A DNA stretch of 64,000 nt from Nitratiruptor tergarcus DSM 16512 (GTDB lineage: Bacteria; Campylobacterota; Campylobacteria; Campylobacterales; Nitratiruptoraceae), in assembly GCF_027946175.1 (NCBI RefSeq), contig NZ_AP026671.1, forward strand, positions 744,001 to 808,000. The letters run 5' to 3'. The translations under genes and the position numbers were made by a program. Shown here one piece after another: positions 28,037 through 37,830 of this stretch (position 1 is its first letter; the number at the start of each line of letters is the position of its first letter). The notes beneath the pieces were generated by a model. The model was not told the DNA's origin. It saw only the letters and a program-made list of their open reading frames with translations, and ran no database searches.

Positions 28037-29268
28037 TACTTCTCTATTGTAAACTCTATAGTTTTGCTTGGTTCAGAAACTATTCCAAATTTGTCTACTG
28101 CTATAATCTCATACTTATATTTTGCTCCCGGCTTCAGGCCAGCATCACTGAAACTTGTACTTTTTATATTTTTAAAAATATACTCATTACTATTCATGAA
28201 GCCTAACTTTTCTGTCTTTTTGATAATAAAACTCTCAGCCCTCTTATCTGGTGACTGCCATGTTACAAAAAATGTTTTACCTTCTACTTTGTAATTTAAA
28301 ATAACTGGAGGAAGAGGCTTACTTAAAGTCTTTCCAACAACAGGGACATCTTGTTTAAAGCTTTCTAATCCATCTTTATCTATGGCAGTGACTTTATAGT
28401 AATATTTTGCTCCATCTTTTTTGATGAGATCGGTATATTCAGTTTTTTTGGCTTTAGCAATTTTCAGATATGGACCTAACTCAAAAAAACTCCTATATAT
28501 ATTGTAGTGATCGATATCAGGCTCACTATTTGGCTGCCAGTGGAGAACGATTTTTCTAGGGAGATTTTGTGAAGCTTGCAAGCCTTGTACAATTTTAGGC
28601 CTTGGTTTCGTTGATGCTTGCACGACTTTGCTTGGCTTAGAAACGATACCATCACATGTTTTTACTTTGATACGATAATAGTAGGTTTTATTATCTTTTA
28701 GCCCTTTATCGATGTATTCAGCTTTGAGTCTTCCTTTGATAGTAGCAATCTCTTTCCATTTATCACTTCTAGGCTCGCTTCTTTCAATAATATACCACTC
28801 AACTCTTTGATAAGGGTGAGGACGCCAAATAATCTTTATCTCCCTTGGTAAGTGATCAATTGCATCAATAAATGGGACTGATTCTGGAATTGGGAGTGTG
28901 CGCACACGTACAGGTTTACTAGGACGCGATTCTACGCCATTTCTTGTAAAAATACTCATGGCGTAAATATATAGAGTGTCTGGTTTAAGATCTTTATCGA
29001 TATAGTGAGAACTATATCTATCCTCTATTGTAGCAATACGTTGAAGCTTTTTCCCCTCTTGAGCACGATAGAGGTAGTAGCCTTCTACTTTTTCACTATA
29101 AAGAGGAGTCCACTCCAATGCCACACTCGTAATATCACTAATAGTACGAATAGTCTGTACAGTTGGCAATGAGAGATCTACTTTTGGTTTAGCTGGTTTT
29201 GGCTGTAATCCACAACCCGCTAGAAAAATCAAAGAGCTTATCAAAAGTATCTGGAATAATCTTTTCAT
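28036..29268 (-). CDS. Lipoprotein with four fibronectin type III domains
   Basis: About 410 residues. I place the start at MKRLFQILLISSLIFLAGCG (ATG at 29,268), which gives a signal peptide with lipobox LAGC. Longer in-frame starts exist up to 29,316 but would spoil the leader. Four Fn3 units follow, each with a W and a Y-x-I/L-Y-R type strand (VALEWTP...YYLYR, IIWRPHP...YIIER, VLHWQPN...YNIYR, FVTWQSP...FIIKK). Such modules suggest surface or outer-membrane binding. The 5' end overlaps rluD by 80 bases. Confidence 0.82.
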   Translation of the reverse strand: MKRLFQILLISSLIFLAGCGLQPKPAKPKVDLSLPTVQTIRTISDITSVALEWTPLYSEKVEGYYLYRAQEGKKLQRIATIEDRYSSHYIDKDLKPDTLYIYAMSIFTRNGVESRPSKPVRVRTLPIPESVPFIDAIDHLPREIKIIWRPHPYQRVEWYIIERSEPRSDKWKEIATIKGRLKAEYIDKGLKDNKTYYYRIKVKTCDGIVSKPSKVVQASTKPRPKIVQGLQASQNLPRKIVLHWQPNSEPDIDHYNIYRSFFELGPYLKIAKAKKTEYTDLIKKDGAKYYYKVTAIDKDGLESFKQDVPVVGKTLSKPLPPVILNYKVEGKTFFVTWQSPDKRAESFIIKKTEKLGFMNSNEYIFKNIKSTSFSDAGLKPGAKYKYEIIAVDKFGIVSEPSKTIEFTIEK

Positions 29269-30181
29269 ATACATTCTCCATTTCAAAATTTTTTTGCAAA
29301 AACTGCTGCATATCATCTGGTAAAGGAGCTACAAAACGCATCTCTTTATTGCTTTTAGGATGGCGTAAATACAGAACATACGCATGTAAAAATACTCTTG
29401 GAATAGTAGCTTTTTTGCTCTTAAAGCCATATAAACTATCCCCTAATATATGCCTTTGCAGCGAAGCTAGATGCACGCGTATCTGATGCGTGCGTCCAGT
29501 AAAAAGCTTCGCTCCAATAAGCTCATAAACACCATTTTTGCTCTGCAATATCTTTACAAATGCAGACCGAGCGACTCTTCCACTATTTATTATCGTCATT
29601 TTGAGACGATTTTTTGGGTTTCTCCCAATTGGTTTGTCAACTATGATATTTTCTTTAAGCGGAGGCTCAATAATAGCAAGATAGTATCGTCCCATCGATT
29701 TGTCTTGCAGCTGCTGCGATAACGCCAGATGGGCCTGATCGTTTTTGGCAACTACCAGTAATCCACTTGTCTCTTTATCGATTCTGTGTACTATACCGTG
29801 ACGCTCTTCTCCACTAAGGGTTGAAAGACGTATACCTTTTGATTTTAGCCAATCTACAAGTGTAGCCTCTTTGACACTTGGTGCAGGATGTACAACAATG
29901 CCACTAGGCTTGTTTACTACTAAAATATCTTCATCTTCATATACAATATCTACTTCAAAATCTACATCACACCTTTGACTTTGTCGAGGCTTGGGTAGAT
30001 TGACAACTATCTCGTCACCTTCTTTGAGTTTGTATCCGGGTTTAGTGATCTTTTGATTGGCAACAGTAACAAAACCGCCTTTTATAAGCTGCTCAATCTG
30101 ATTACGGCTTTTTTGTAGTTCTTGTGTCAAAAACTTGTCAAGTCTCTCTTTTTGCTGTGCTTTAAAATGTAATTCATCCAA
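29189..30181 (-). CDS. rluD: RluD-family 23S rRNA pseudouridine synthase
   Basis: 330 residues. An N-terminal S4 RNA-binding domain (LDKFLTQELQKSRNQIEQLIKGGFV) leads into the RluA-family catalytic domain with HRIDKETSGLLVVAK, where the aspartate is catalytic, and LFTGRTHQIRVHLA. The exact target uridines cannot be read from sequence; RluC and RluD share this layout. It is the first gene of the long minus-strand operon, divergent from rodA. Confidence 0.91.
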   Translation of the reverse strand: MDELHFKAQQKERLDKFLTQELQKSRNQIEQLIKGGFVTVANQKITKPGYKLKEGDEIVVNLPKPRQSQRCDVDFEVDIVYEDEDILVVNKPSGIVVHPAPSVKEATLVDWLKSKGIRLSTLSGEERHGIVHRIDKETSGLLVVAKNDQAHLALSQQLQDKSMGRYYLAIIEPPLKENIIVDKPIGRNPKNRLKMTIINSGRVARSAFVKILQSKNGVYELIGAKLFTGRTHQIRVHLASLQRHILGDSLYGFKSKKATIPRVFLHAYVLYLRHPKSNKEMRFVAPLPDDMQQFLQKNFEMENVYEKIIPDTFDKLFDFSSGLWITAKTS

Positions 30182-30199
30182 TATTAAACCTCTTCAGTG

Positions 30200-30205
30200 T
30201 ATAAT
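30200..30205 (+). promoter_or_regulatory. -10 element close to rodA start
   Basis: Perfect TATAAT only 14 bases before the ATG of rodA. The expected transcript leader is very short and no Shine-Dalgarno sequence is visible before the ATG. Confidence 0.45.
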
Positions 30206-30219
30206 TTAGCAAAAAAGCT

Positions 30220-31323
30220 ATGTTTTGGATTGATAGAAGAATATTAACACATTTTGATTTTGTTCTACTCTTTTTGATTCTTCCACTTATGCTTCTCTCT
30301 AATTATCTTATAGCAGATGTCAATACGCTTCTTGCTAAAAAGCAGATTGTATACTATATTGTTGGATTTATCGCCTTTTTTGTGGCATTTTTGCTTCCTT
30401 TACGAGAATATCGATGGCTTATCCCAGCTATTTACTGGTTTAATATCTTGCTTCTTTTGAGCGTAGATATTTTTGGAGTGAGCAAACTGGGTGCAAAAAG
30501 ATGGCTTGCAATACCTTTTACCCACTTTACTATCCAGCCATCAGAGATTTTCAAACCCGCCTTCATTCTTATGCTAGCCTACATAATTCAAAACAATCCG
30601 CCTCCGAAAGAGGGATATGGGTGGAGAGATTTTTTAAAAATATCATTTTATATTCTCTTACCATTTATACTTATTGCAAAAGAGCCAGATCTCGGGACAG
30701 CAATGATACTGCTGATTATAGGTTATGGAGTGCTCTTTGTAGTAGGAGTTAATTGGAAAATATGGGCTACTCTAGCAGTCCTTGCCTCCCTTCTTGCTCC
30801 ACTTTCATACAAATACCTCCTCCACGATTATCAAAAGCGGCGGATTCAAGACTTTTTGAGTGAAAAACCAAGCTACCATGTCCAACAATCTATCATTGCC
30901 ATCGGTTCTGGAGGTCTGAGTGGAAAGCCTACAGAAGAAGCGACACAGACCAAACTGCGTTTTCTACCAATTGCAACGAGTGATTTTATCTTCGCATACT
31001 ATGTAGAGCGCTTTGGATTTTTCGGAGCAGTAGCACTTGTATTACTCTATGCTCTTCTCATACTCCATCTTTTTTCTATCTATTTCAAACTCAAAGGAGA
31101 TTTCTTTACGCAAGTAGTGGCGCTCAGCATATCTTTTTTGATTTTTACATATATGAGTATCAATATTGCTATGACAATAGGTCTCGCTCCTGTAGTTGGT
31201 GTTCCCCTGCCCCTTTTTAGCTATGGAGGAAGCAGTTTTGTCAATTTTATGATACTCTTTGGATTGCTCGAGCATCTTCTTGCATTTCGCTATAGATTTC
31301 TGTATAATTCCACACATATTTGA
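30220..31323 (+). CDS. rodA: RodA, SEDS peptidoglycan glycosyltransferase
   Basis: 367 residues with about ten membrane helices. SEDS motifs include GAKRWLAIPFTHFTIQPSEIFKPAFI, KEPDLGTAMILL with the conserved catalytic-region aspartate, and the C-terminal VGVPLPLFSYGGSSF. RodA polymerises glycan strands together with PBP2 (mrdA at 713) during elongation. It stands alone between rluD and a tRNA gene. Confidence 0.95.
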   Translation: MFWIDRRILTHFDFVLLFLILPLMLLSNYLIADVNTLLAKKQIVYYIVGFIAFFVAFLLPLREYRWLIPAIYWFNILLLLSVDIFGVSKLGAKRWLAIPFTHFTIQPSEIFKPAFILMLAYIIQNNPPPKEGYGWRDFLKISFYILLPFILIAKEPDLGTAMILLIIGYGVLFVVGVNWKIWATLAVLASLLAPLSYKYLLHDYQKRRIQDFLSEKPSYHVQQSIIAIGSGGLSGKPTEEATQTKLRFLPIATSDFIFAYYVERFGFFGAVALVLLYALLILHLFSIYFKLKGDFFTQVVALSISFLIFTYMSINIAMTIGLAPVVGVPLPLFSYGGSSFVNFMILFGLLEHLLAFRYRFLYNSTHI

Positions 31324-31362
31324 GGGTGTGAGTACAGCTTACAAAACCTCTTTTCACAGAAT

Positions 31363-31439
31363 GGGCTCGTAGCTCAGTTGGTTAGAGCAACCGGCTCATA
31401 ACCGGTTGGTCGCAGGTTCGAGTCCTGCCGAGCCCACCA
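31363..31439 (+). tRNA. tRNA with CAU anticodon, probably elongator tRNA-Met
   Basis: 77-base cloverleaf. The acceptor stem is GGGCTCG/CGAGCCC, the D stem GCTC/GAGC, the anticodon stem ACCGG/CCGGT with loop CTCATAA (anticodon CAT), and the T arm GCAGG TTCGAGT CCTGC. CCA is encoded. The normal Watson-Crick pair at the acceptor top rules out initiator tRNA. A CAU anticodon can also mark tRNA-Ile2 modified by TilS; I favour Met on overall similarity but cannot exclude Ile2. Confidence 0.93.
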
Positions 31440-31599
31440 AGCATTCTGAAAAAATCTGTTGGCTCCAACTTCAAGCCCTACCAAGTACCATAAACTAAAA
31501 ACTAAAGCTCATCTTCTATAGTGGATAGAAAATTCTTCTACAGTTCTATATTTAGCTTTGTTATATTCTACAAAGTGATATTATTTAAAAAATTTTATG

Positions 31600-31605
31600 T
31601 ATAAT
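31600..31605 (+). promoter_or_regulatory. -10 element for the small basic secreted protein
   Basis: Perfect TATAAT 37 bases upstream of the ATG at 31,643, with AGGAGG as ribosome site in between. It implies the small gene is transcribed on its own. Confidence 0.5.
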
Positions 31606-31642
31606 CTCTTTTGCCTATTGGCATCTAATTTTAGGAGGTAGC

Positions 31643-31942
31643 ATGAAAAGAGTATTGGCGATAATAATTACATTGGGTCTTCTTGGGACTAGCTCGGTTG
31701 CAAAGCAAAACAGTGCAAAAACTAAAGACTTTAGTAAAATTAAAGCAGCAAAAATTAAAAAGCTCGAAGCAAAAAAAGAAACTATTGAAAAGCGAATCAA
31801 ATGTATTAAAGATGCAAAAATACGTAAAGAAATCAAAGAGTGTGAGAAGAAATATCCACTGGTCAAAAGAACAAAAAAGATGAAAAAAACAAAGAATCAA
31901 AACAGAAAAAAAATTCAAAACAAAAACACAAAGGCAAAATAA
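31643..31942 (+). CDS. Small secreted lysine-rich protein, unknown
   Basis: 99 residues. A signal peptide (about 1-20, ending SSVAKQ) is followed by a strongly basic helix-forming sequence with many K, E and I residues and two cysteines (CIKDAK, CEKKYP). The C-terminal 25 residues are almost all K, N, Q, R and T. It has its own TATAAT and an excellent AGGAGG ribosome site, so it is very likely expressed. I do not recognise a family. A role in binding acidic surface polymer or DNA is possible but unsupported. Confidence 0.7.
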   Translation: MKRVLAIIITLGLLGTSSVAKQNSAKTKDFSKIKAAKIKKLEAKKETIEKRIKCIKDAKIRKEIKECEKKYPLVKRTKKMKKTKNQNRKKIQNKNTKAK

Positions 31943-31947
31943 CTTCA

Positions 31948-31977
31948 TTAGAAGACTTAGATATCGGAGCCTTCTAA
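31948..31977 (+). terminator. Weak hairpin after the small basic protein
   Basis: TTAGAAG and CTTCTAA pair across a 16-base gap, followed by TTTCTC. The loop is long and the T-run short, so termination is uncertain. Confidence 0.25.
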
Positions 31978-32080
31978 TTTCTCAATTCTTCATTGATATC
32001 AAGTTTATTCTTTTATTTTTCTAACCTCACTTTAATTTTCATTTAGCTATTATAGCTTCAAAAAATTTCAAGGGATTTTA

Positions 32081-33627
32081 ATGGAAGAGAAACAACCAGT
32101 ACAACTTATTGTACAAAACTGTCCCACCGAAGAGGATGAGATAGATCTTTGGCAGTTATGGGAAACAATCAAAAAAAATAGAAAAACAATTTATAAAGTA
32201 ACTGCAGCAGTTTTTCTCCTTGCTCTTGTCTATATCTTTATAAAAACTCCACTTTATCAAGCAAAAACAGTTATGCAGATAGGCTACATCGGTGATAAAC
32301 CAATCGAAAAAGCAAATATTGTTGCCCAAAAGATAAAAACAGTTTTTTATGTAGATTCTCCTTTGCAAAAAAAAATAGATAAAGAAGCTTTCATAGAAAG
32401 TGTCAATCCTGTAAAAAAAGTAGATAAACTCATAGACATCACAGCTTATGGCATCTCTAATGAAAAAGCAGTAAATAAAATCAATGAAGTTTTGAAGTAT
32501 GTCAGAAAAGATGAGAAACTCAAAATAGAGCACTTTAAACAAGATATTCAAGCCGAAATAGACAAAACGCAAAGAGATATTGATAAACTTAAAATTGTCG
32601 ATATCAAAAAAATAGATGACCAAATAAATCTGGTTAAAACACACGATATCAAAAAAATAGATGACCAAATCAATCTTTTAAAAACACAAGATATTAAAAA
32701 AATCGATGATAAAATCAATCTTATTAAAACTGTCGATATCAAAAAAATAGATGACCAAATCAATCTTTTAAAAACACAAGATATTAAAAAAATCGATGAT
32801 AAAATCAATCTCATTAAAACTGTCGATATCAAAAAAATAGATGACCAAATCAATCTAGTTAACACACAAAATTTAGCACAGATTAATGACAAAATTACTC
32901 TTTATCAAAAAGAGATAATTCCAAATATTGAAAAGAAAATCCAAATTACTCAAAAACAGATAGAAAAATTTGAAAAAAACATCCAAAACTTGCAAAAGAG
33001 TATCCAAAAAGCTAAAGATAAAGCTTTTATAGCCCTTACTCTTGTTCAAGTATCCAACTATCAAAACATGATCTACTCAAGACAGCTAAAAATCAACGAT
33101 CTTCATCTACAAAAAGAAAAAATTCTCAAAGAAACAATTCCAAATCTCCAAAGACAAAAAGAAAAAATTCTCAAAGAAACAATTCCAAATCTCCAAAGAC
33201 AAAAAGAAAAAATTCTCAAAGAAACAATTCCAAATCTCCAAAGACAAAAAGAAAAAATTCTCAAAGAAACAATTCCAAATCTCCAAAGACAAAAAGAAAA
33301 AATTCTCAAAGAAACAATTCCAAATCTCCAAAGACAAAAAGAAAAAATTCTCAAAGAAACAATTCCAAATCTCCAAAGACAAAAAGAAAAAATTCTCAAA
33401 ATTGAGATTCCAAAATTGCAAGACAGTATTGGATCATTGCGATACAAACTTACTGAAGCCTATATCTCTCCTAGCAAATTTGTAGGTGATATCCAAACCT
33501 TTGACAAACCTGCAAAACCAAAGAAAAAACTCATCTTGGTAGTCGCTCTTGTTACAGGTCTAATACTTGGAGTATTTTTAGTCTTTTTTCTTGAGTTTTT
33601 AAAAAGTGAACCAAAAAAGGAAACTGA

Positions 33628-33631
<4 letters not shown>
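32081..33631 (+). CDS. Wzz-type polysaccharide chain-length/co-polymerase protein with tandem repeats
   Basis: 516 residues. A cytoplasmic N-terminus, TM1 (about 38-58), a very long helical periplasmic region and TM2 (about 482-505, KKKLILVVALVTGLILGVFL, preceded by a DKPAKP proline-rich motif) give the Wzz/PCP layout. The periplasmic part holds two tandem arrays: six units of the DIKKIDDQINLLKTQ type (residues 174-263) and six identical plus one altered unit of QKEKILKETIPNLQR (344-448). Ordinary Wzz proteins are about 330-380 residues, so the arrays account for the extra length. It is translationally coupled to ugd (4-base overlap). Confidence 0.85.
32600..32869 (+). repeat. Tandem repeat A, 6 x 45 bp
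   Basis: Six in-frame 45-bp units coding for DIKKIDDxINLxKTx. Units 2-3 and 4-5 form a 90-bp higher-order duplication, because they alternate between QINLLKTQ and KINLIKTV endings. Confidence 0.95.
33110..33424 (+). repeat. Tandem repeat B, 7 x 45 bp
   Basis: Six consecutive 45-bp units that are identical base for base, coding for QKEKILKETIPNLQR, then one diverged unit (QKEKILKIEIPKLQD). Perfect identity points to very recent expansion, and the number of copies probably differs between strains. Confidence 0.97.
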
Positions 33632-34986
<1,355 letters not shown>

Positions 34987-35041
34987 CTTCAATTCGAGAT
35001 GACACGGTTTATCGTGAGATGTTGTGCATAATTTTTGTTTA

Positions 35042-35075
35042 CTATGTTATAATCACATGAGTTATTACAACATAG
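35042..35075. promoter_or_regulatory. Near-perfect palindrome over the promoter of the truncated ATPase
   Basis: Arms CTATGTTATAAT and ATTACAACATAG match at 11 of 12 positions across a 10-base gap and end 9 bases before the ATG at 35,085. The left arm includes TATAAT (35,048-35,053), so a bound protein could block transcription. Confidence 0.5.
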
Positions 35076-35084
35076 ATTATTGCT

Positions 35085-35514
35085 ATGAAATTTTACGATA
35101 GAGAAATAGAGTTGTCATTATTAAAAAGAGCGGACTCCCTCAAGGATAAAAGATCAGTTCTCTCACTCATTATCGGAAGAAGAAGGATAGGAAAAACTTC
35201 TCTTGCATTGAAAGTTAATGAGAAATCTCATTATTTTTTTATTTCAAGAAAAGATGAAAAGCTTTTATGTGAAGAATTTGTAGAAGAATTGAAAAAATTT
35301 AGGCATAGATATTTTTGGACGTTTTGAAAGATTTGAAGATCTTTTCAACTATATCATAACCCTCAGCAAAAACCAACCCGTTACACTCATTATTGATGAA
35401 TTTCAAGAGTTTTATAAGATAAATCCTTCGATTTTTTCTTCCTTACAAAAAATATGGGATTTCAATAAAGAAAAAGCCCATATGCATCTGATAATTTGTG
35501 GTTCAATCAATAGT
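35085..35514 (+). pseudogene. Truncated, frameshifted archaeal-type ATPase (PF01637-like)
   Basis: The start MKFYDREIELSLLKRADSL and Walker A GRRRIGKTSLALK resemble the intact ATPase at 61,928. The first frame ends at 35,327. The homologous sequence resumes in another frame near 35,300 at a run of A and continues through LIIDEFQEFYKINPSIF (Walker B) to LIICGSINS. It then stops, 10 bases before the IS256-type element. The sensor and C-terminal nuclease-like half is missing and does not reappear after the element, so insertion was accompanied or followed by deletion. Confidence 0.8.
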
Positions 35515-35524
35515 GTACACTAAA

Positions 35525-36916
35525 GTTCGCAATTTAGCTTGAAGACTCTTTAGGGACTTTTCAAGATTTCAAGATTTCAAGAATTGAAAAGAGAGAAGAG
35601 AGTTGGATAGACTTCCCAGTGAGAATCAAACAAACAGGAGGAAGCCTATCCATGAGCAATAATAGCAAAAAAGAATTAAAAATATTTAAAGAGATAATGA
35701 CACAGTTTATAGTTGAGGATGATCCACTACTTGCAATGCTAAAATGGATGATGGAGCAGCTGATGCAAATAGAGTCCGAGATGAAAGTTGGAGCTAAAAA
35801 GGGAGAACATAAGAGTGAGAGAAAGAGCTATTTTAGCGGTTATAGACCAAGAAGATTTGATACAAGACTTGGCACTGTGTATTTGATGGTTCCAAAGATC
35901 AGAAAAGGAGGCTATGTTCCCTTTTTCATTACAGAGAGAAAAAGAAGTGAACAGGCTTTAATTGCAATGGTAAAAGAGGCGTATGTGAATGGAGTTTCAA
36001 CAAGAAAAATAGAGCGTTTGGCAAAAGAATTAGGTATTGAGAATATCAGTGCATCCCAAGTATCACAAATTAATAAAGGGCTTGATGAGCAAGTTAAAGA
36101 GTTTCGTAATCGTCCACTCCAAAAGGAGTATCCATTCGTATGGGTGGATGCATTATATGAGAAAGTGAGAGATTATGAAGGTAAAGTTGTTTCTACTGCT
36201 ATTATGATAGCTTATGGTGTAAATTTAGAAGGAAAAAGAGAAATATTGGCAATAGAGCCTTTTATCAATGAAAGCGTAGAAAGCTGGAAAAACTTTTTTA
36301 TCAAGCTTCAAGCAAGAGGATTACAAAAAATAGCATTGCTTATCAGTGATGCACATTTAGGCATTCAAAAAGCTTTCAAAGAAACATTTCTTGGTGCATC
36401 ATGGCAACGGTGTAAAGTCCATTTTATGCGTAATATCCTGGCACATGTTCCCCACAAAGCAAAAGAGAAATTTGCAGCAAAACTAAAAACTGTTTGGCTG
36501 CAAGAGAATAAAAAAGATGCACAGGTAATTGCACAGATGATTATTGAGGAATTTGGTAAAAAGTTTCCCGAAGCAATTGAAACACTTCAAAATAGTTTGG
36601 AGGATTCTTTGCAGTTTTATCACTTTCCACAAATTGATAAAAGGAGAATTAGTTCGACCAATGTACTTGAGAGGATAAACAAGGAAGTCAGAAGAAGATC
36701 TAAAGTTGTCTCCATATTTCCATCAAGAGAATCCTATCTTAGACTCATTGCCACATATCTGATGGAATATACTGAGGACTGGGAAGTGGATAGATGTTAT
36801 ATTCAACCTGACAAGCTTCAGCAGATTATGGAAATTCACAAGGTGCAGCTTCAAAAAGCTGCTTGAATAACTTAAAGTTATCACAAAACAATTTCACTGG
36901 GAAGGAAATTGCGAAC
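35525..36916 (+). mobile_element. IS256-family insertion sequence
   Basis: About 1.39 kb bounded by GTTCGCAATTT at the left and its exact inverse AAATTGCGAAC at the right (11 bp). It encloses one transposase gene. No matching target duplication is seen: ACACTAAA on the left against AAATATTG on the right. That suggests a rearrangement after insertion. The true ends could extend slightly further. Confidence 0.7.
35652..36866 (+). CDS. IS256-family (mutator-type) DDE transposase
   Basis: About 404 residues from the ATG at 35,652, with GGAGG about 10 bases upstream; a GTG at 35,619 is an alternative. The DDE triad can be placed: D in FVWVDALYEK, D in LLISDAHLG and E in NVLERINKEVRRR. The family signature WQRCKVHFMRNIL is present. 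The gene is intact, so the element may still be active. It lies on the plus strand between a broken ATPase gene and remnants of other transposases. Confidence 0.93.
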   Translation: MSNNSKKELKIFKEIMTQFIVEDDPLLAMLKWMMEQLMQIESEMKVGAKKGEHKSERKSYFSGYRPRRFDTRLGTVYLMVPKIRKGGYVPFFITERKRSEQALIAMVKEAYVNGVSTRKIERLAKELGIENISASQVSQINKGLDEQVKEFRNRPLQKEYPFVWVDALYEKVRDYEGKVVSTAIMIAYGVNLEGKREILAIEPFINESVESWKNFFIKLQARGLQKIALLISDAHLGIQKAFKETFLGASWQRCKVHFMRNILAHVPHKAKEKFAAKLKTVWLQENKKDAQVIAQMIIEEFGKKFPEAIETLQNSLEDSLQFYHFPQIDKRRISSTNVLERINKEVRRRSKVVSIFPSRESYLRLIATYLMEYTEDWEVDRCYIQPDKLQQIMEIHKVQLQKAA

Positions 36917-36925
36917 AAATATTGA

Positions 36926-37039
36926 CAGTATCAGGCTAATAAAATTATTGGAGAATGGATCAATTTTTACAATCAAAAACGAAAGCATTCAGCGCTGCAG
37001 TACAAAACGCCTGCAGAAGTGTTTCGTTTAGTAGCTTAG
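36926..37039 (+). pseudogene. C-terminal remnant of an IS3-family transposase
   Basis: After an in-frame stop at 36,923, the frame reads QYQANKIIGEWINFYNQKRK, then HSALQYKTPAEVFRLVA and stop. The FYNxxRxHSALxxxxPxE pattern is typical of the end of IS3 OrfB. The rest of the element is gone. Confidence 0.78.
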
Positions 37040-37070
37040 GTGTGCAAGAAGGAAGGGGTCATTACAATCA

Positions 37071-37265
37071 GTCCATCGACAGTTCCGAAAATTAACTAAG
37101 ACCAAAGGAGCGTTTCCCAATGAAAACAGCCTTTTAAAGCTGCTCTATCTTGGCATTCAGAATGCTCAGAAAAAGTGGACAATGCCAATTAGGAACTGGA
37201 GTCTTACTCTCTCTCAATTGGCTATATTTTTTGAAGGAAGACTCGAGAAAGCTCTCGAGCTATGA
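37071..37265 (+). pseudogene. C-terminal remnant of a second IS256-family transposase
   Basis: About 64 residues: VHRQFRKLTKTKGAFPNENS then LLKLLYLGIQNAQKKWTMPI and RNWSLTLSQLAIFFEGRL. The LLYL....KKWTMPIRNW block is the conserved end of mutator-type transposases. It differs from the intact transposase at 35,652, so it comes from another element. Confidence 0.82.
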
Positions 37266-37315
37266 TATAATCTTGTGCACTATCGGTGACACAAAATTAT
37301 GAACGGTCTCAATTA

Positions 37316-37776
37316 TTACAACAAAAATCTTTCAAGTCTATTGATAACCACATCCGAAAAATCGATATCTTTTTGTAAAGAATCATACATTGATTCATAC
37401 TCTTTTCTTTTTAACAATTTGTATAATATATCTTCGTTAAATTCCAGATAATCATGGATCAATACATTTCAAAATCCTATTGCGGCATTGAATGTGCGAT
37501 ACTCTTCGTCCATTATAGCTCCTGCCTCGTAGAGGATAGATACCGCATCTTTACTTCTTGTAGGTACTACCAGACAGTTGAAATATTTGAGCATTATTTC
37601 GATTTTCCAATAAGCATGTCAATGAGGACTTGGAAACTATTCTTTGCAGCACGTATCTCTATCTCATCGAGCTTTTGTTTATTTGCAAGTTTATCGGGGA
37701 TCTTTTTTCCTGAGAGGCTCTTTTTTGTATCTGTTCCAAGTACACTTCTAAGCTCATCTTCGTTGCCTTTTATCAT
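37316..37776 (-). pseudogene. Decayed MNT-HEPN remnant (HepT-like)
   Basis: The sequence parallels the intact HepT-like gene at 42,232. MIKGNEDELRSVLGTDTKK matches the tail of the neighbouring MNT protein, then KLDEIEIRAAKNSFQVLIDM matches the HEPN start. A frameshift after LIGKSK and an in-frame TGA in GF*NVLIHDYLEF follow. That TGA replaces the arginine of the RX4H motif. The end (KDIDFSDVVINRLERF) is still readable. It is a dead paralog of the 42-kb module. Confidence 0.8.
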
Positions 37777-37830
37777 AATATTAAACCATATAAAATTTAA
37801 AACAATCTTCAAATCTTAGTTAAAATTTAT

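Noticed and set aside
31363-31439. Reading the tRNA as initiator tRNA-Met
   Set aside because: The acceptor stem starts with a normal G-C pair and lacks the mismatch typical of initiator tRNAs. Elongator Met or Ile2 fits better.
32600-33424. Possible CRISPR array because of regular direct repeats
   Set aside because: The units are contiguous, have no spacers and keep the reading frame of a protein. No cas genes are present.
33103-33447. Long open frames on the minus strand across repeat array B
   Set aside because: They are mirror frames of the 45-bp repeats in the Wzz-type gene. They repeat the same 15 residues and have no start signals of their own.
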